Under the pieces are notes generated by a model. It did no database searches. It saw only the letters and a program-made list of their open reading frames with translations, and had not been told where the DNA came from. The position numbers were made by a program, and so were the translations under genes. Positions 33,074-45,248 of a stretch of 64,000 nucleotides of DNA are shown piece after piece. The stretch comes from Cannabis sativa (Eukaryota > Streptophyta > Magnoliopsida > Rosales > Cannabaceae), in NCBI RefSeq assembly GCF_029168945.1, contig NC_083604.1, positions 74,106,211 to 74,170,210 on the forward strand, in the 5' to 3' direction. Position 1 is the first letter of the stretch; each line of letters begins with the position of its first letter.

Positions 33074-33524
33074 TATAAGAAGCCTACGTGTGTGTCGTGA
33101 CTCGTGAATGGATATTAATTTATACATGATGAACCATAGATAATATATACCATCACAGATTCACACACTACTGCAGGTGTCTTATAATATATATATATTC
33201 ATTGTTATTTATTTTTATTACTTTATTATTATTAGGTGCCCATAAAATTGTTTTATAAGTATTACCATTAATTACTAGTGCCATCCGTGTATTTTTAATG
33301 AATAATTAAAGTAATTTCTCATTATTAATTGTTCTCTTCTCTAAATTAATAATTATTATATAATTGAAACACAATTTTTTTATAAGTATACATGCGTATG
33401 CTTCACAATTAAGCAAAACCATAATATTAATATTAATATTAGCAACATCATATATAAAGTAATTAGCATATGATGTTTAGTAAGCAAAATGAAAATAAAT
33501 TAATCCTAGTTTTATTTTATTTTA

Positions 33525-33585
<61 letters not shown>

Positions 33586-33803
33586 GTATGAAACTTCGTT
33601 AGAAATAACTATAATATCATACAACTATTAAAAGATATACATTCTTTTTTAAAAATAAAAATAAAGCATAATATTTATATAAATAAGTTCACTAGTTCAT
33701 TACAAAACCATTCATACTAATTGTAGCTTAGCTTTCTTTCTTTTTGTTTTTCGGGAATGCAATTTATATATATTTTTTTGGCATTGCTAGTCATAATTTT
33801 AAG
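33074..33803. other. 3' flank of the second CEP gene
   Basis: AT-rich sequence holding a TTTTA then TTA microsatellite at about 33511-33585. No gene was seen. Confidence 0.5.
33529..33585 (+). repeat. (TTA)n microsatellite, about 19 units
   Basis: A TTA/ATT run preceded by TTTTA units. Confidence 0.95.
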
Positions 33804-34234
33804 GTGTATGTTGACCGAGGTTTTCGACAACTAATAAAATATTATAAATTTAGAGAGCTGAAAGAAAATTAGAGAAGGATTTTTACGTGGTTGGGGCGTT
33901 AATGAGCCTTAGTCCACGAGTCTTTGTTATTTATGGATGTATTTAATACAGAGAATGTATTTGGGGAGTGTTTCACTCTTATAAATCCAGAGAATGTTCT
34001 TGGTGACTATTTACTCTACTTGCTCTTATGCAGCCCAATACACTACAACATTCAGGAGCAATAGCGGCGGGCCCCTCGGCCGCTATTGCTCCAGTTTTTG
34101 GCCGCTAAAGGGCAATAGCGGCGGACCTCGGCCGCTATTGGTCCGCCGCTATTGCTTGGCCGCTATTAATAGTATTAGCGGCCCAAAAGTGGTTCCGCCG
34201 CTAATACTATTAATAGCGGCGGAGCAATAGCGGC

Positions 34235-34307
34235 GGGACCCCGCCGCTATTGCTCTGTGTCAGTTTCGTGTTTCGAGACTGACACAGGGCAATAGCGGCG
34301 GGGTCCC
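34235..34307. repeat. Subterminal hairpin of the complete CACTA copy
   Basis: Arms of 30 bp (34235-34264 and 34278-34307) are complementary except for about one position, around a 13-base loop. It is the counterpart of the hairpin at 16532-16594. The loop is identical when read in element orientation, while two inner stem pairs are swapped. Confidence 0.85.
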
Positions 34308-34606
34308 GCCGCTATTGCTCCGCCGCTACAACACCCAATAATAAAAAAAAAATATTAATTATTTTTAAAAATTTATTTATATTATATATAAATAAATAAT
34401 TAAATATTTAATAAATAAATCTAATTAATATAATTAAAACAATTTAATTAAATATTTAATAAATAAATCAAATTAATATAATTAAAACAATTTAATAAAA
34501 TTTATTAATAATTTAAAATTGTCTCCAAAGTAATTAACTTTAACATATTAATCCTAATAAAATATTGTCTCAAAATTAAACTAAATTATTACAAAACATA
34601 AATAAA

Positions 34607-36562
34607 TTATTCATTAACATCTTCATTCAAGTCTCTAATTATGAAGTCTTGATCTGGATTATTTTCGGTACGAGTCCCCGAAGCCCGTGGCGGAGAAGGC
34701 ACATACGCTTGGTCTGATGATAAACCCAGCGTCAAATTACCGAGCTCAGCTTGGTTGAAAATGGGAGTTGAAAAAAATTGGTTCTCCTGCGATGAACTCC
34801 CAAATAATCCAAAATCAGCAAAGTTTGAGCCGAGCGGAGGAGACTCTGACGGTGTTCGGTATAAGAACTGATTTCCCATTGGCGGAGCAGACTGTTGTTG
34901 CTGCTGAGGAAATTGCTGAGGAAAAGATTGGGGTTGCTGCTGCAAAAAATTTTCAAATTGCTGCTGTGACAAATTTTGGAATTGTTGTTGCGAGGAAGGC
35001 TGAAATTGTGGTTGCGTAGGAGGTTGTTGTTGCTGTTCCGGAGGAGCGGCATGACTCTGAGAAGACGAACCACCAGGCGACTGCGATTGACTATACGTTT
35101 GAACGAAATTGTCAAAGCGTGGGTTAAATATTAGGGCACGTTGTTCAGGCGTTAAATTACCCCCCCAAGTGGCACGCATAGCTGAGAATATATCTGCCAT
35201 GGTGCTCATCATCTCAGTAGTTGGTTGGGGAGGCACCGTTGATTGAGTTTGAGGGATTGGTTTCTTTCCTTTGCCCTTGAGCCTTTTACCCACGCCTCTT
35301 TGATAGTCAGATCTTTTGCCTGGAACTGTTTCCATTACGTCAAACTGATAACCAGTATCAGATTCAGATTCAGTCCCAGTATCGCTCTGGGATTGTCGTT
35401 CAAGTCGCTTCCTATCAAGCTCCTTGATCAGTTCCTCCTATTTAAATCAAAATTATTAGAATATGTAATTAATATAAAATATAAATTTTAATAATAAATC
35501 ATTTTAATCACTTACATAATCTTTTGCAGCTAATTCATTAACGAAAGTTCCAGACGGTTTTTTCACATGGATCTCCTTCCATGCGTCAACTACATGCTCT
35601 CCAGGAGTACCCCCCTATACAAATATAAACAATTAAATTAGTTTATTATAAGAAAAAAATATTATTAACTATTAAAGAATTTTTTTTATGAAACATTTAA
35701 CAATTAAAGAATTAATACATACCATTCCGTGGCGTATGGACGCCAACGATTTTGTGCCTTGCGTTGTTGGATATTTCATTAGTTGCCGATTCGATTTATT
35801 TTTAGTTGAACGATTCAAAAATGCCTCGCTAACGAACAATTCGCAAACCGGTTTCCAAGTCTCAGTATTCAAGTAGTCAGGGGGGAATTTGAGAACTGTG
35901 TCCCAATCTTCTGGTTTTTTGTAATGTTGTTTGAAATGCTTGTGTCTGAGCGTCTTTCGCTCACTATACCGCTCCGCCATCACCGAATATAAAGTCCCCA
36001 TAAGTAGGTCTCGGTGGGGATTCCCATCGATATCAAAGTAGTACTATGTAATAAAATAATTTAAAATTATGTTAATTTGTAAATGAGGACATAAAATTAT
36101 TACAACCTTTAATAATTAAAAATCACTCACTCTGATTCGATTAAGCACTTGATCCTTGTATTGTTGGGGTACATCGGAAAAATTTAGATGACCACCCGGG
36201 CACAACATGCTCACTTGTTGGCCAAGAAATCGAACATAATTGCTGGCTTCAGTGCCAACTACTTTGCCGGTTTCAAGATCTACCTCCACCGGTAAGGGCT
36301 TACCAGCTTCTCTCCTTTTTTTTTCGAGATTAGCGTTTGCGGCAACCCCACGACCCTTTCTGACCGGAGGTGGAACTATATATATTCGAGGGAAAAATTA
36401 TTTTATTAGTAAATCATACATTCACTATTTATATATTCAGAACAATTGTAGATTTGAAAAAATATGAAAACCTGCTTCGCAAGACGACGGTACCCTAGAA
36501 GGATCAGGGGGATCCCTGCCATCACCATCCCCACCGTGGTATGTCGCTAACGTAGCTGACAT
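34607..36562 (-). CDS. TNP1-like CACTA protein (Transposase_24), 5 exons, about 528 aa
   Basis: The inferred exons are 36562-36472, 36375-36131, 36043-35723, 35614-35516 and 35437-34607, all with GT/AG borders. Together they give 1587 nt, open from ATG to stop. The product has a short Gly/Asp/Pro-rich start (MSATLATYHGGDG), a Lys/Arg-rich stretch (VRKGRG), and the plant En/Spm Transposase_24 region (about 60-250; NYVRFLGQQVSML, MAERYSERK, KFPPDYLNTETW). A basic segment near 290-305 and a long Gln/Pro-rich tail (about 380-440) follow, ending DLNEDVNE. By analogy with TNPA of En/Spm it should bind the subterminal GCGGCGG repeats and assist excision; this is inference. Exons 3-5 recur in the deleted copy with the same junctions, which supports the model. 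Confidence 0.85.
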
Positions 36563-36714
36563 TTTACTTTACTTTGAAGACGGAAAAAAACGTAATAATT
36601 CACAAATGTGAAACACATAATTGAAATATAAGTATTTAAAATGTTAATACGAAAGAAATTAAATATTCCTTTAATTGTAAAAAATTTTAGTAACAAATGT
36701 TTACAAAATAAAAG

Positions 36715-39700
36715 TTACACTGAAGAATCACTATCATTTCCATCATTCACTAAGTTTACATTTTCATCCTCTACATGTTCAACTAGTAAATCATCTACTT
36801 CTTCAGCAACATAATTCTCATCCAGTTCATTATTCTCTATCTCAGAATCCACTAACTGATCGGACGATTCAACAATTACTGGAGGTTCATTCGATTGCAT
36901 AATCAACTCTCCAAGATCAACTGTCAACACAAAATTGGCAGAGTTAGAATCACTAACAACATCTACATCAGTCTCATCTTCGTTGTCAGTAATGTCCCAA
37001 ATTTGTCGATGGCTAATATCTTCAACAACCTTCCAATCGCGACCTCTGAGTGGATCTTCAAGATAGAAAACTTGCTTTGCCTGGTTGGCAAGGATGTACG
37101 GTTCATCTTGATACCAATGTCCACGAGTATTTATACTAGTTATATTATTTTCAGTGATTGTCTTCTTTCTTAATGGATTAGTGTTATACCATTTACATTC
37201 AAACAATGACACTGTAAATGCACCAGTATAAGATATAGTGATTACATCTTCAAGTGTGCCGTAATAATTAAACCCTTCAGTTCCAGCAACAGTAACACCA
37301 CTATTTTGTGTCTTCCGCTTTTGGTCTCGCTTTGATGCAATAAACCGAACACCATTCACTACACAACCTTCGTAAAATGTTGCTAAGTAATCGGACCCGG
37401 AAGCGAGAGCGAGTAACTCATCACCATTTTGTAAAGTTCCAAGCTTGTGCAGCTCATATATCTAAATACATAAAATGTATTAATATGAGAGGAATATAAA
37501 TGATTGAATTAAAACTTAACAATTTTGTCGTTATACCTTCTTGTGAAACCACGGACGGAAAGTTTGCCTATGCAAGGCATCGTGATTACCATTAGGATTT
37601 TCATGCTTGATCTTGTCCAAATGTTCACTGTGAAGTATGATAATGTCAAGATACGATAGAAGGAGATAGAAAATAAAAACTAAAAATTTAATAAAATAAT
37701 TTATAAAAATGTAACAAACTTACTCTAAGTAAGCTTGGATTTCAGGAGAATTTTGAAGAATGTACCACTCAGCTTTTTCACGACTGGTATGATCAAGAGG
37801 CTTGATAAGTCCGCTAGTTAAAGGACGAGATTGAGAATTAAAAACTGAGAGATAGCGACAAACAGAAGGCGCATCTTCATTTCGATCAAGCCGATTAAAT
37901 CTTGTTTCACACCCTTTAAAGTACATTGAACAAAAGGTTACTGCCTCATCAGCAACATAACCTTCTGCAATTGACCCTTCAGGACGTGCCTTATTTCCCA
38001 CATAATTTTTCAATTTTTTCATGTACCTTTCAAAAGGATACATCCATCTCATAAAGACCGGGCCACCCAATATCGCTTCTTCAGGCAAATGCAATACCAA
38101 GTGTATCATTATGTCAAAAAAAGCTGGAGGAAAAATCAATTCCATCTTGCACAATAACAGAATTAAATTATTTTGAGCATCCTCCATATCTTTTACATTT
38201 AGAGTTCTAGAGCATAACTGTCGAAAAAAATTACACAGCTGAGTAATAGTTGTTGCAGTGTCACGAGGTAGAAATTTACGGACACCAACCGCTAATACTC
38301 GCTGCATAATGACATGACAATCGTGGGATTTTAACCCAATAATGTTAGACTCATCTGGAGAAACTTTGCTCTTTAAATTTGAACAGAAGCCATCGGGAAA
38401 CTTTATTCCTTTAACAAACTGACAAAAAAGTTGTCTTTTCTCACGAGTCAAAACATAAGGAGCATGCGGTTTCATTTGCCTCCCATTTACATCTTCATAA
38501 ATCCACAACGATTCCCTAATACCCATCTTCTTTAAATCATGGCGCGCATTGGTTGTGTCCTTTGATTTATCATTATCCAAGATGGTTCCTAGGAGACTAT
38601 CACACACATTTTTCTCAACATGCATGACATCAATGTTGTGTTTTAAAATATTCGTGCTCCAATACTCCAACTCGTAGAAAATACTTTTTTTCCTCCAATT
38701 ATAATTTTCTGCAACTCTTCTACGTTTCACGCCCCCAAAATTTTCATGATGTCCGGGAATTTGGGGTTCGAGAGCATTAACTTGTGATAATATTTCTTCA
38801 CAAGTAAATCGTCTTGGAGGAGGTCTTCTTTCAACTTTACCATCAAATCGAGTATCCCTTCTCATTGCATGGTTACTTGGCAAGAACCTTCGATGACCAA
38901 CATATGATGTCTTCCCGATCACTCGAATGGACGTCGTGTCTTCATTACAAGTAGGGCAAGCTTTATAACCTTGACCACTCCACCCAGACAAGCTACTACG
39001 AGCAGGAAAATCATTCACTGTCCACAAAAGCGCAGCACGCATGGTGAACATTGAGTTGGTCGAACTATCTCTCGTTGCTACCCCATTATTCCACAACTCC
39101 TTTAATTCATCCACCAAAGGTCTTAAAAATATATCCATGTCTTTACCTGGAGATTTTGCACCAGGAATTAGGGTAGATAGCAAGAAATAATTATCTTTCA
39201 TACATAACCAAGGTGGTAGATTATAGTTAGCCAACACCACTGGCCACATGCTGTATGCAAGACTCATGTTGCCAAATGGATTAAATCCATCAGCAGCTAA
39301 CCCAAGTCGAACATTTCTTGGGTCCCTTGCAAAATCGGGATGTTTTGCATCAAAGTCTTTCCAAGCTAAACCATCGACCGGGTGTCGCAACACCCCATCA
39401 TCTTTTGATTTTCCAGTATGATGCCATATCATGCTTTTCGCTGTAATCCTCGAACTATATAATCTTTTAAGTCGAGGTGTCAACGGAAAGTATCGCATGA
39501 CTTTGCAAGGAACTTTTTTTCCTTTCCCGTTCTCGGAAGTAACCCAACGACTAGTTCCGCAAACTGGACAAGCCTCCTTGGATGCATTCTCCTTATAAAA
39601 TAAGCAACAATTATACAAACAGACATCGATATTATCATAACCCAAGCCTAATTTCTTCAATCTCTTTTTTGCCTCGTAGTAAGTTGATGGAATATTATTT

Positions 39701-40239
39701 TCCTTCGGAAACGCAAACTTTAAAAGCTTCAATAATTCTTCAAAGATGTTATTAGGAATTTTTCCCCTAACTTTTAAATGCAATAGCTTTGCTAAAAAGT
39801 TAAGAGATGAAATCCAATCACAACCGGGATACAATTCAGCTTCAATTTCCTCAAATAAGTCATCAAATTGTGGGTTTGTGGTTGGTTGTTCATCTTCTCC
39901 TTGTGCCTCAGTTGTCGAGGGAAAGAAATCTTCCAAAATAGGAATCATTTCATCCTCTGATTCAACATCGGCAACTGCTACATCAACGACGGCATCCTCA
40001 GGCTCCCCGTGATAAATCCACTTGTCATATCCTTGCATAAAACCTCGATCAAATACGTGTGCTCTAACCCTATCTATTTTTTCAAACCTACTATTTATAC
40101 ATCTCACACAAGGACATCGTATTCGTCCATCACAATCCTTATGTTCTGATGCCATTGCTAAAAAGGCTTGTAGACCATTCCAAAATTCATGGCAACCACG
40201 ATTTCTGATTTTGGTCCAAGACTTATCGATTGTCGCCAT
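36715..40239 (-). CDS. TNP2-type CACTA transposase, 3 exons, about 1117 aa
   Basis: The inferred exons are 40239-37724, 37627-37537 and 37461-36715 (donors GTAAGT and GTATAA, acceptors CACAG and TTTAG). They sum to 3354 nt with no stop. The domains run in the usual order: transposon-associated domain (about 1-80, HEFWNGLQAFL, CPCVRC), TNP2/Transposase_21 (about 260-450, with MIWHHTGK near 270 and LAADGFNPFG near 315), DUF4218 (about 640-760, MELIFPPAFFDIM near 699), then DUF4216 (about 900-1000, VNGVRFIASKRDQ). This enzyme cuts and joins the element ends in the nucleus. The ATG lies directly at a splice acceptor (TTGTAG|ATG) closing a 2 kb leader intron. No defect was seen, so it is probably functional. 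Confidence 0.9.
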
Positions 40240-40242
40240 CTA

Positions 40243-42478
40243 CAATTTAGACGACAAATGAAGTATTAAATATTTAAATTTTTGTAAAGTCTTATGAAAT
40301 TTTATGAGTACGAATTTTATGATATATTTTTAAATATAATTATTATTGTTCTTTATTGTTAATTTTTAAATTTTTGTAAAGTTTTATGAAATTTTATAAG
40401 TACAAAAGTTATGATATATTTTTAAATATAATTATAAATATGAATTATTATTGTACTTTATTATTAATTTTTAATTTTTTGTAAAGTCTTATGAAATTTT
40501 ATGAGTACAAAAGTTATGATATATATTTTTAAATATAATTATAAATATGAATTTTGTAAAGTATTATGAAATTTTATGAATATAAATTTTATGATATATT
40601 TTTAAATATAATTATAAATATGAATTATTATTGTTATTTATTATTAATTTTTAAATTTTTGTAAAGTCTTATGAAATTTTATGAGTACAAAAGTTATGAT
40701 ATATTTTTAATTTATTTATAAATATGAATTATTATTGTTCTTTATTATTAATTTTTAATTTTTTGTGTTATTTTTATTATTTATAAAAAAATAAATTTAT
40801 TTTCAAAATTTAAATAAATATCAAATAATTAAATTTTAAATGAATTATTATTTTTTGAAACTTAAAATTAGTTATCAAAAGTTAAACTAATTATATTATA
40901 AAAAAATTCATTTTACATATTACACTATAAAAATTCATTAAATTACTAAATTTTAAATTTTTAATTTTTAAATTTTTGAATTATTTATCATTTATATAAA
41001 AAAAAATTTATTTTCTAAATTAAAATAAATATAAAATAATTAATTTTTACCACCATAAAAATACAAAAAAAAATTATTTTTTAAAATTCAAATAAAAGTT
41101 AATCCATTTAATTTAAATTTTAATAAAAATTAAAAAAATAAATCAAATCTTCTAATTAATCTTTTTAACTTTTAATATTTATATTATTTATTAAGTTACT
41201 AAAAAACTAATTATTATTATTTAAAAAAATCTTTTTATGTATATATTAAGCTACAAACTAATATTTTTTTTTTCTAATTTTTTAATTTTTTTTCAATATT
41301 CTAAATTTGCTAAATTTACTTCTCAAATTTTAGCAAACTTAACAACAAATTAATTTAATATCAATAAAATCTAACATAAAATAAACAAAAACAAACAAAT
41401 ACAAATTACTAATTACTAAAATTAATTAAAAAACCTACAAATAACAACAATACAATATACAATATTGTTACAATATATAAATTATATATACATTAACATA
41501 TAATCTATATTTTCTTAAAAAAAAACACAATACTATATATTTTATATACACAAATATATAAATAAAAAAAATAATATATACAAAATATACAATACACAAA
41601 TATATACACTATTATATTACAATATACAAAATATACAATATACAATAATAAAAATATTATAATAGTGTATATACACAAATATATACACTATATATTATAT
41701 TACAAAAATAATATATACAAAATATATAATATATATATATAATGTATAGTTTTTATACTTTACATAATAATACAATACAATATATATACTACACTACGAT
41801 ATACATATATATATAAACTGTTATATACAAATATATATATAATATACCCAGATTATATATATAATATACTTTACAAAATATATAATATATATACTACACT
41901 ACAATATATGTACAGTTTTTATAAAGTATAATACATAAAAAAAATCAAAACTTATATATATATCCAATTATATATACACAAACACAGATAAACATATATT
42001 TATATGTAAATATAACTAATTTTATATACAAAAATATATATATACACAGATTTTTCTATATAAAAACCTACATTTATAAAAACCTACACAGATTATAAAA
42101 ACCTACATTTTTCTATATACACAGAATTTTCAATATAAAAACTTACACAGATTATAAAAACCTACATTTTTCTATATACACAGATTTTTCTATACATTAT
42201 ATAAACAAATCTAAAACCTAAAACTATATAATAACAAATCTAAAATAATAAAAAAAAATACAATACTTACCTTAAATAACCGGTGGTGCGTCGGGGTGGT
42301 GGTACGTCGGGGTGGTGGTGCGTCGGGGTGGTGGTGCGTCGGGGTGGTGGTGCGTCGGAGATGGAGGCGGTGGAAATTTCAGAAATGGAGAAGGGGAAAG
42401 GAGGAGGCGGTTTGGGAATTTTTTGAGAGAAAATGCAAAAATGGGGAAGAGGGGTCTGATGGGGTTTATATAGTGTTA
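40243..42478 (-). other. Leader exon and AT-rich 5' intron of the CACTA transposase gene
   Basis: The leader exon (about 42478-42271) ends in an AAG|GTAAGT donor at 42270, and the intron runs to the acceptor at 40240 next to the ATG. The intron is extremely AT-rich and contains an irregular tandem repeat at about 40281-40760 (unit begins TTTGTAAAGTCTTATG, copies starting near 40281, 40373, 40478, 40552 and 40658). TA-rich low-complexity sequence fills the rest. No other gene was seen. Confidence 0.65.
42282..42361 (+). repeat. 16-bp minisatellite, five copies
   Basis: The unit GGTGGTGCGTCGGGGT is repeated five times, with one G-to-A change in copy 2 and the last copy diverging at its end. 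It lies in the leader exon of the CACTA transposase gene. Confidence 0.9.
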
Positions 42479-43422
42479 TTAGCGGCGGGGCAATAGCGGC
42501 GGACCCCGCCACTAATAACATTTCATTAATTTTTTTATTTTTTATTTTTAAAATAAAATACTATTAGCGGCGGGGTCCGCCGCTAATACCCGCCGCTAAT
42601 AGTTTGAATCAATATGGGCGGGATTTTTCCCGCCCACCTATTAGCGGCGGGGTATTAGCGGCGGACCCCGCCGCTAATAGTAATAGCGGCGGGCATTAGC
42701 GGCGGACAGCCCGCCGCTATTAATATTTTTTAAAAAAAATAAACTCAGCCCACTAATAGCGGCGGGGGAGGGCCTCCGCCGCTAATACCCCCATTATTAG
42801 CGGCGGAGGAGCTCCGCCGCTAATACCCCCGCCGCTAATGATGGGATTTCTTGTAGTGATATTCTCGATCCCATTTAATGAGCTTTGAGGGGGTATTTAT
42901 AGTGTTTTTGGTGGGGTGATCCCCAGAATTATCCTTACAAATGTATCTGTAAGTATCCATAAAGTTGAGTATTCCCAATGAATATACCATGAGTAATGCA
43001 TGGTCAAATCCCTAGGTGCTGTAGGGCTTTTATGTGGAATGTCCTTATTGTCTTTTGATTGATGTGACTCTTCACAGTGTAGCCGTCGCTAGACTTAAAT
43101 GATCATTACTTTGTAGCTGCTGGTTGGAGGTTGTGCCGTCAGACTTTATTGCGTGTAGCAGTCCCAACACGCTTCCTCCCATGCGGCATTAAATGTGACT
43201 TGATTGCTCAGGAGAAACCTGACACGTCGCGGAGATGCCTTAACGTTACTTCGAGCTTCCGGGAGCACATGGGGTTCCATGTGCCTTCTCCGGGAGCTAC
43301 GTCCTGGAAGCCACCTTACAGCATAAAAACTTAGCAAATATTTTGGATTGTACATTGCTTGATCTACGTGTCCTTGTTTGGTTGGTCCACGTATATTAGG
43401 CAAAATCAAGGGCAACAGTGTA

Positions 43423-43623
43423 CAACATATCTCATATTCAAGTGCACCACTATTTTTTTATGTTACTTGATACCTTTAGAATTTATATATAACAGTATTT
43501 TATGCATTTTTATGTGTACAAATCAGTATGTACTGTTCGCTGGGCTGGTAGTGTAGTTTTTAACTATTTTTTTTAAACTAATTAGCACATGTACTGTTTT
43601 CAATTTTCCAAACTGCACCCGCA
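43423..43623. other. Short intergenic stretch
   Basis: Nothing recognised. Confidence 0.3.
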
Positions 43624-43869
43624 TTGTGAAACTAAAAAATCGCAGAAACTGCACCACAAAAAATGGTGCGGTGCGGTGCGGTTATGCGGTTTGGATTATC
43701 ACCAATAATTAAACTATCACAAATACAAACAAAGTTTGAGTAACACTTGTGAAACTAAAAAATCGCAGAAACTGCACCACAAAAAATGGTGCGGTGCGGT
43801 GCGGTTATGCGGTTTGGATTATCACCAATAATTAAACTATCACAAATACAAACAAAGTTTGAGTAACAC
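43624..43869 (+). repeat. 123-bp perfect-looking tandem duplication
   Basis: Two adjacent copies (43624-43746, 43747-43869) appear identical by eye. Each contains the GGTGCGGTGCGGTGCGG run and the phrase CAAATACAAACAAAGTTTGAG. Confidence 0.9.
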
Positions 43870-44172
43870 TTGTTAAAAATACCATAAGGCTTGAAAATAA
43901 ATATGAAAAAAAAATTTAAGTTTCAATAATATAATAATTAGTGGGCTTTGGGTTGGACATTTTGGACCTAAATAAATATAAAAATTGATATTTTTATAAT
44001 GTACAGTGCGGTGCGGTTTGAACGCTTATTAATAATTCAAAATCGCAAACCGTACCGTACCCAATTTAGGAAAAATTCAAACTGCAACCGCACCGTAAAA
44101 AATTTCAAATCGTATTTTTTTTATGGTACGGTGCGCTGCGGGTAATTTGAGTAGTTTGATGAACACCCCTAA
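43870..44172. mobile_element. Possible hAT-like element remnant
   Basis: The right end GATGAACACCCCTA is the complement of a TAGGGGTGTTCATC terminus common in plant hAT-type MITEs. The interior repeats GTGCGGTTTG / CAAACCGTACCG motifs, some shared with the tandem duplication just upstream. No matching left terminus or 8-bp duplication was found, so it is at best truncated. Confidence 0.4.
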
Positions 44173-44356
44173 CTATTAAGTACCTTAAACTACTCAATAT
44201 CATATTGATATAACATTTTATAATTGACTAAAAGTTTATCATATCATTTATTAAATTAAAATGTATGAAACTAAATATTGAAATGAACATTTGTATGCCA
44301 CATCTTATAATGCTCGGTACCTTAAAATATTATTCCGCATTTTTCTGTGAAGAATA

Positions 44357-44847
44357 TGTTAGGATTTATAAAACACTTAAGAAATATATAAATCACAGAT
44401 CCAAACATATTCCTAAAAGTGCTTTAATATAGAAAACCCTAAATCATAAATCTATAAAGCCTTTGCTAAATTAAAGAAGATGATAAAATATAAGCGGAAG
44501 CACTAACCTGAAGCCATTGTTGGAGATTACAGAGAAGGTTTTGATCTTCCAAGAATACACTATTTTCTAGAGTATTTTCTCTGATGGGGAAGGAGAGAAT
44601 ACAGAACCCCTAGTGTTTCTTGGGGACCACTACCTATTTATAGAGTCATCTTAGAATAACTCTTGGGTATTTATAATTTGGCCCCTCAACAAATTATAAA
44701 TTAACTTATGGTATCTACACATTAATTCCATGACACTTTAATACCCTTTTGATACCCATAACATAATTGGTCACTTAATTTTGTATCACACTTTATAATA
44801 GCATATACATTATACATATGTGCCCACAAAGGATTTTTAATCCAACA
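44357..44847 (-). repeat. Copia-2 3' LTR (491 bp)
   Basis: On the minus strand it begins TGTTGGATTAAAAATCC and ends ...CCTAACA. It differs from the other LTR by A/G at plus-strand position 44364. Confidence 0.96.
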
Positions 44848-45248
44848 ATCTCCCACTTGGGCAACATATGTTACCTGATAAATGTATAACCTTATGAGCT
44901 CAAAATTTGCTATTATGTAAAGGTATTTACAACAATCTCGTCCATCAACTATACCCATATAGGATCAAAGCGATTTTCGTCATATCAATCATGACTAAAC
45001 CCATCAATGGTCACATATACAAATATAGCCAAATGACACAGATCAATCATGGATGTGTAGCATGGAAATTACATGCAATGTGAACCGAACATGCCTATTT
45101 CCAACTGGTCCTCCTTAAACCAAAGTGAGGTCAAACTTAAACATAACAAAATAGAGTGAATAAACTGAAAACTTTATTTCTGATCAGAAAATAACCAAAT
45201 ACATAAATGTCTTAAACAAACATAAAGCAAAGAAAATACAAACTCCCA

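Larger units (their letters stand above)
34041..42858 (-). mobile_element. CACTA (En/Spm) DNA transposon, apparently complete
   Basis: The ends are CACTACAA and TTGTAGTG, with target duplication ata at 34038-34040 and 42859-42861. GC-rich subterminal arrays of TATTAGCGGCGG / CCGCCGCTATTG repeats lie at about 34060-34330 and 42475-42840. Two genes on the minus strand are open through all inferred exons: a TNP2-type transposase (40239-36715) preceded by a 2 kb intron in its leader, and a TNP1-like/Transposase_24 gene (36562-34607). This is the full set for an autonomous CACTA element. It inserted after the gypsy LTR. Confidence 0.95.
33809..43417 (-). mobile_element. Gypsy solo LTR, split by a CACTA element
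   Basis: The two pieces 33809-34040 and 42862-43417 join into one LTR that aligns with the gypsy LTR at 4720-5462. It has intact TGTTG...CAACA ends (TGTTGACC at 33809, GGGCAACA ending 43417). The 5-bp target duplication gtgta is perfect at 33804-33808 and 43418-43422, so no internal gypsy region was lost by later rearrangement at the edges; it is a recombination product (solo LTR). The CACTA element 34041-42858 sits within it with its own 3-bp duplication. Confidence 0.93.

Noticed and set aside
43146..43415. Frames of 67-89 codons near 43.1-43.4 kb
   Set aside because: They are inside the gypsy solo LTR and lack conserved domains.
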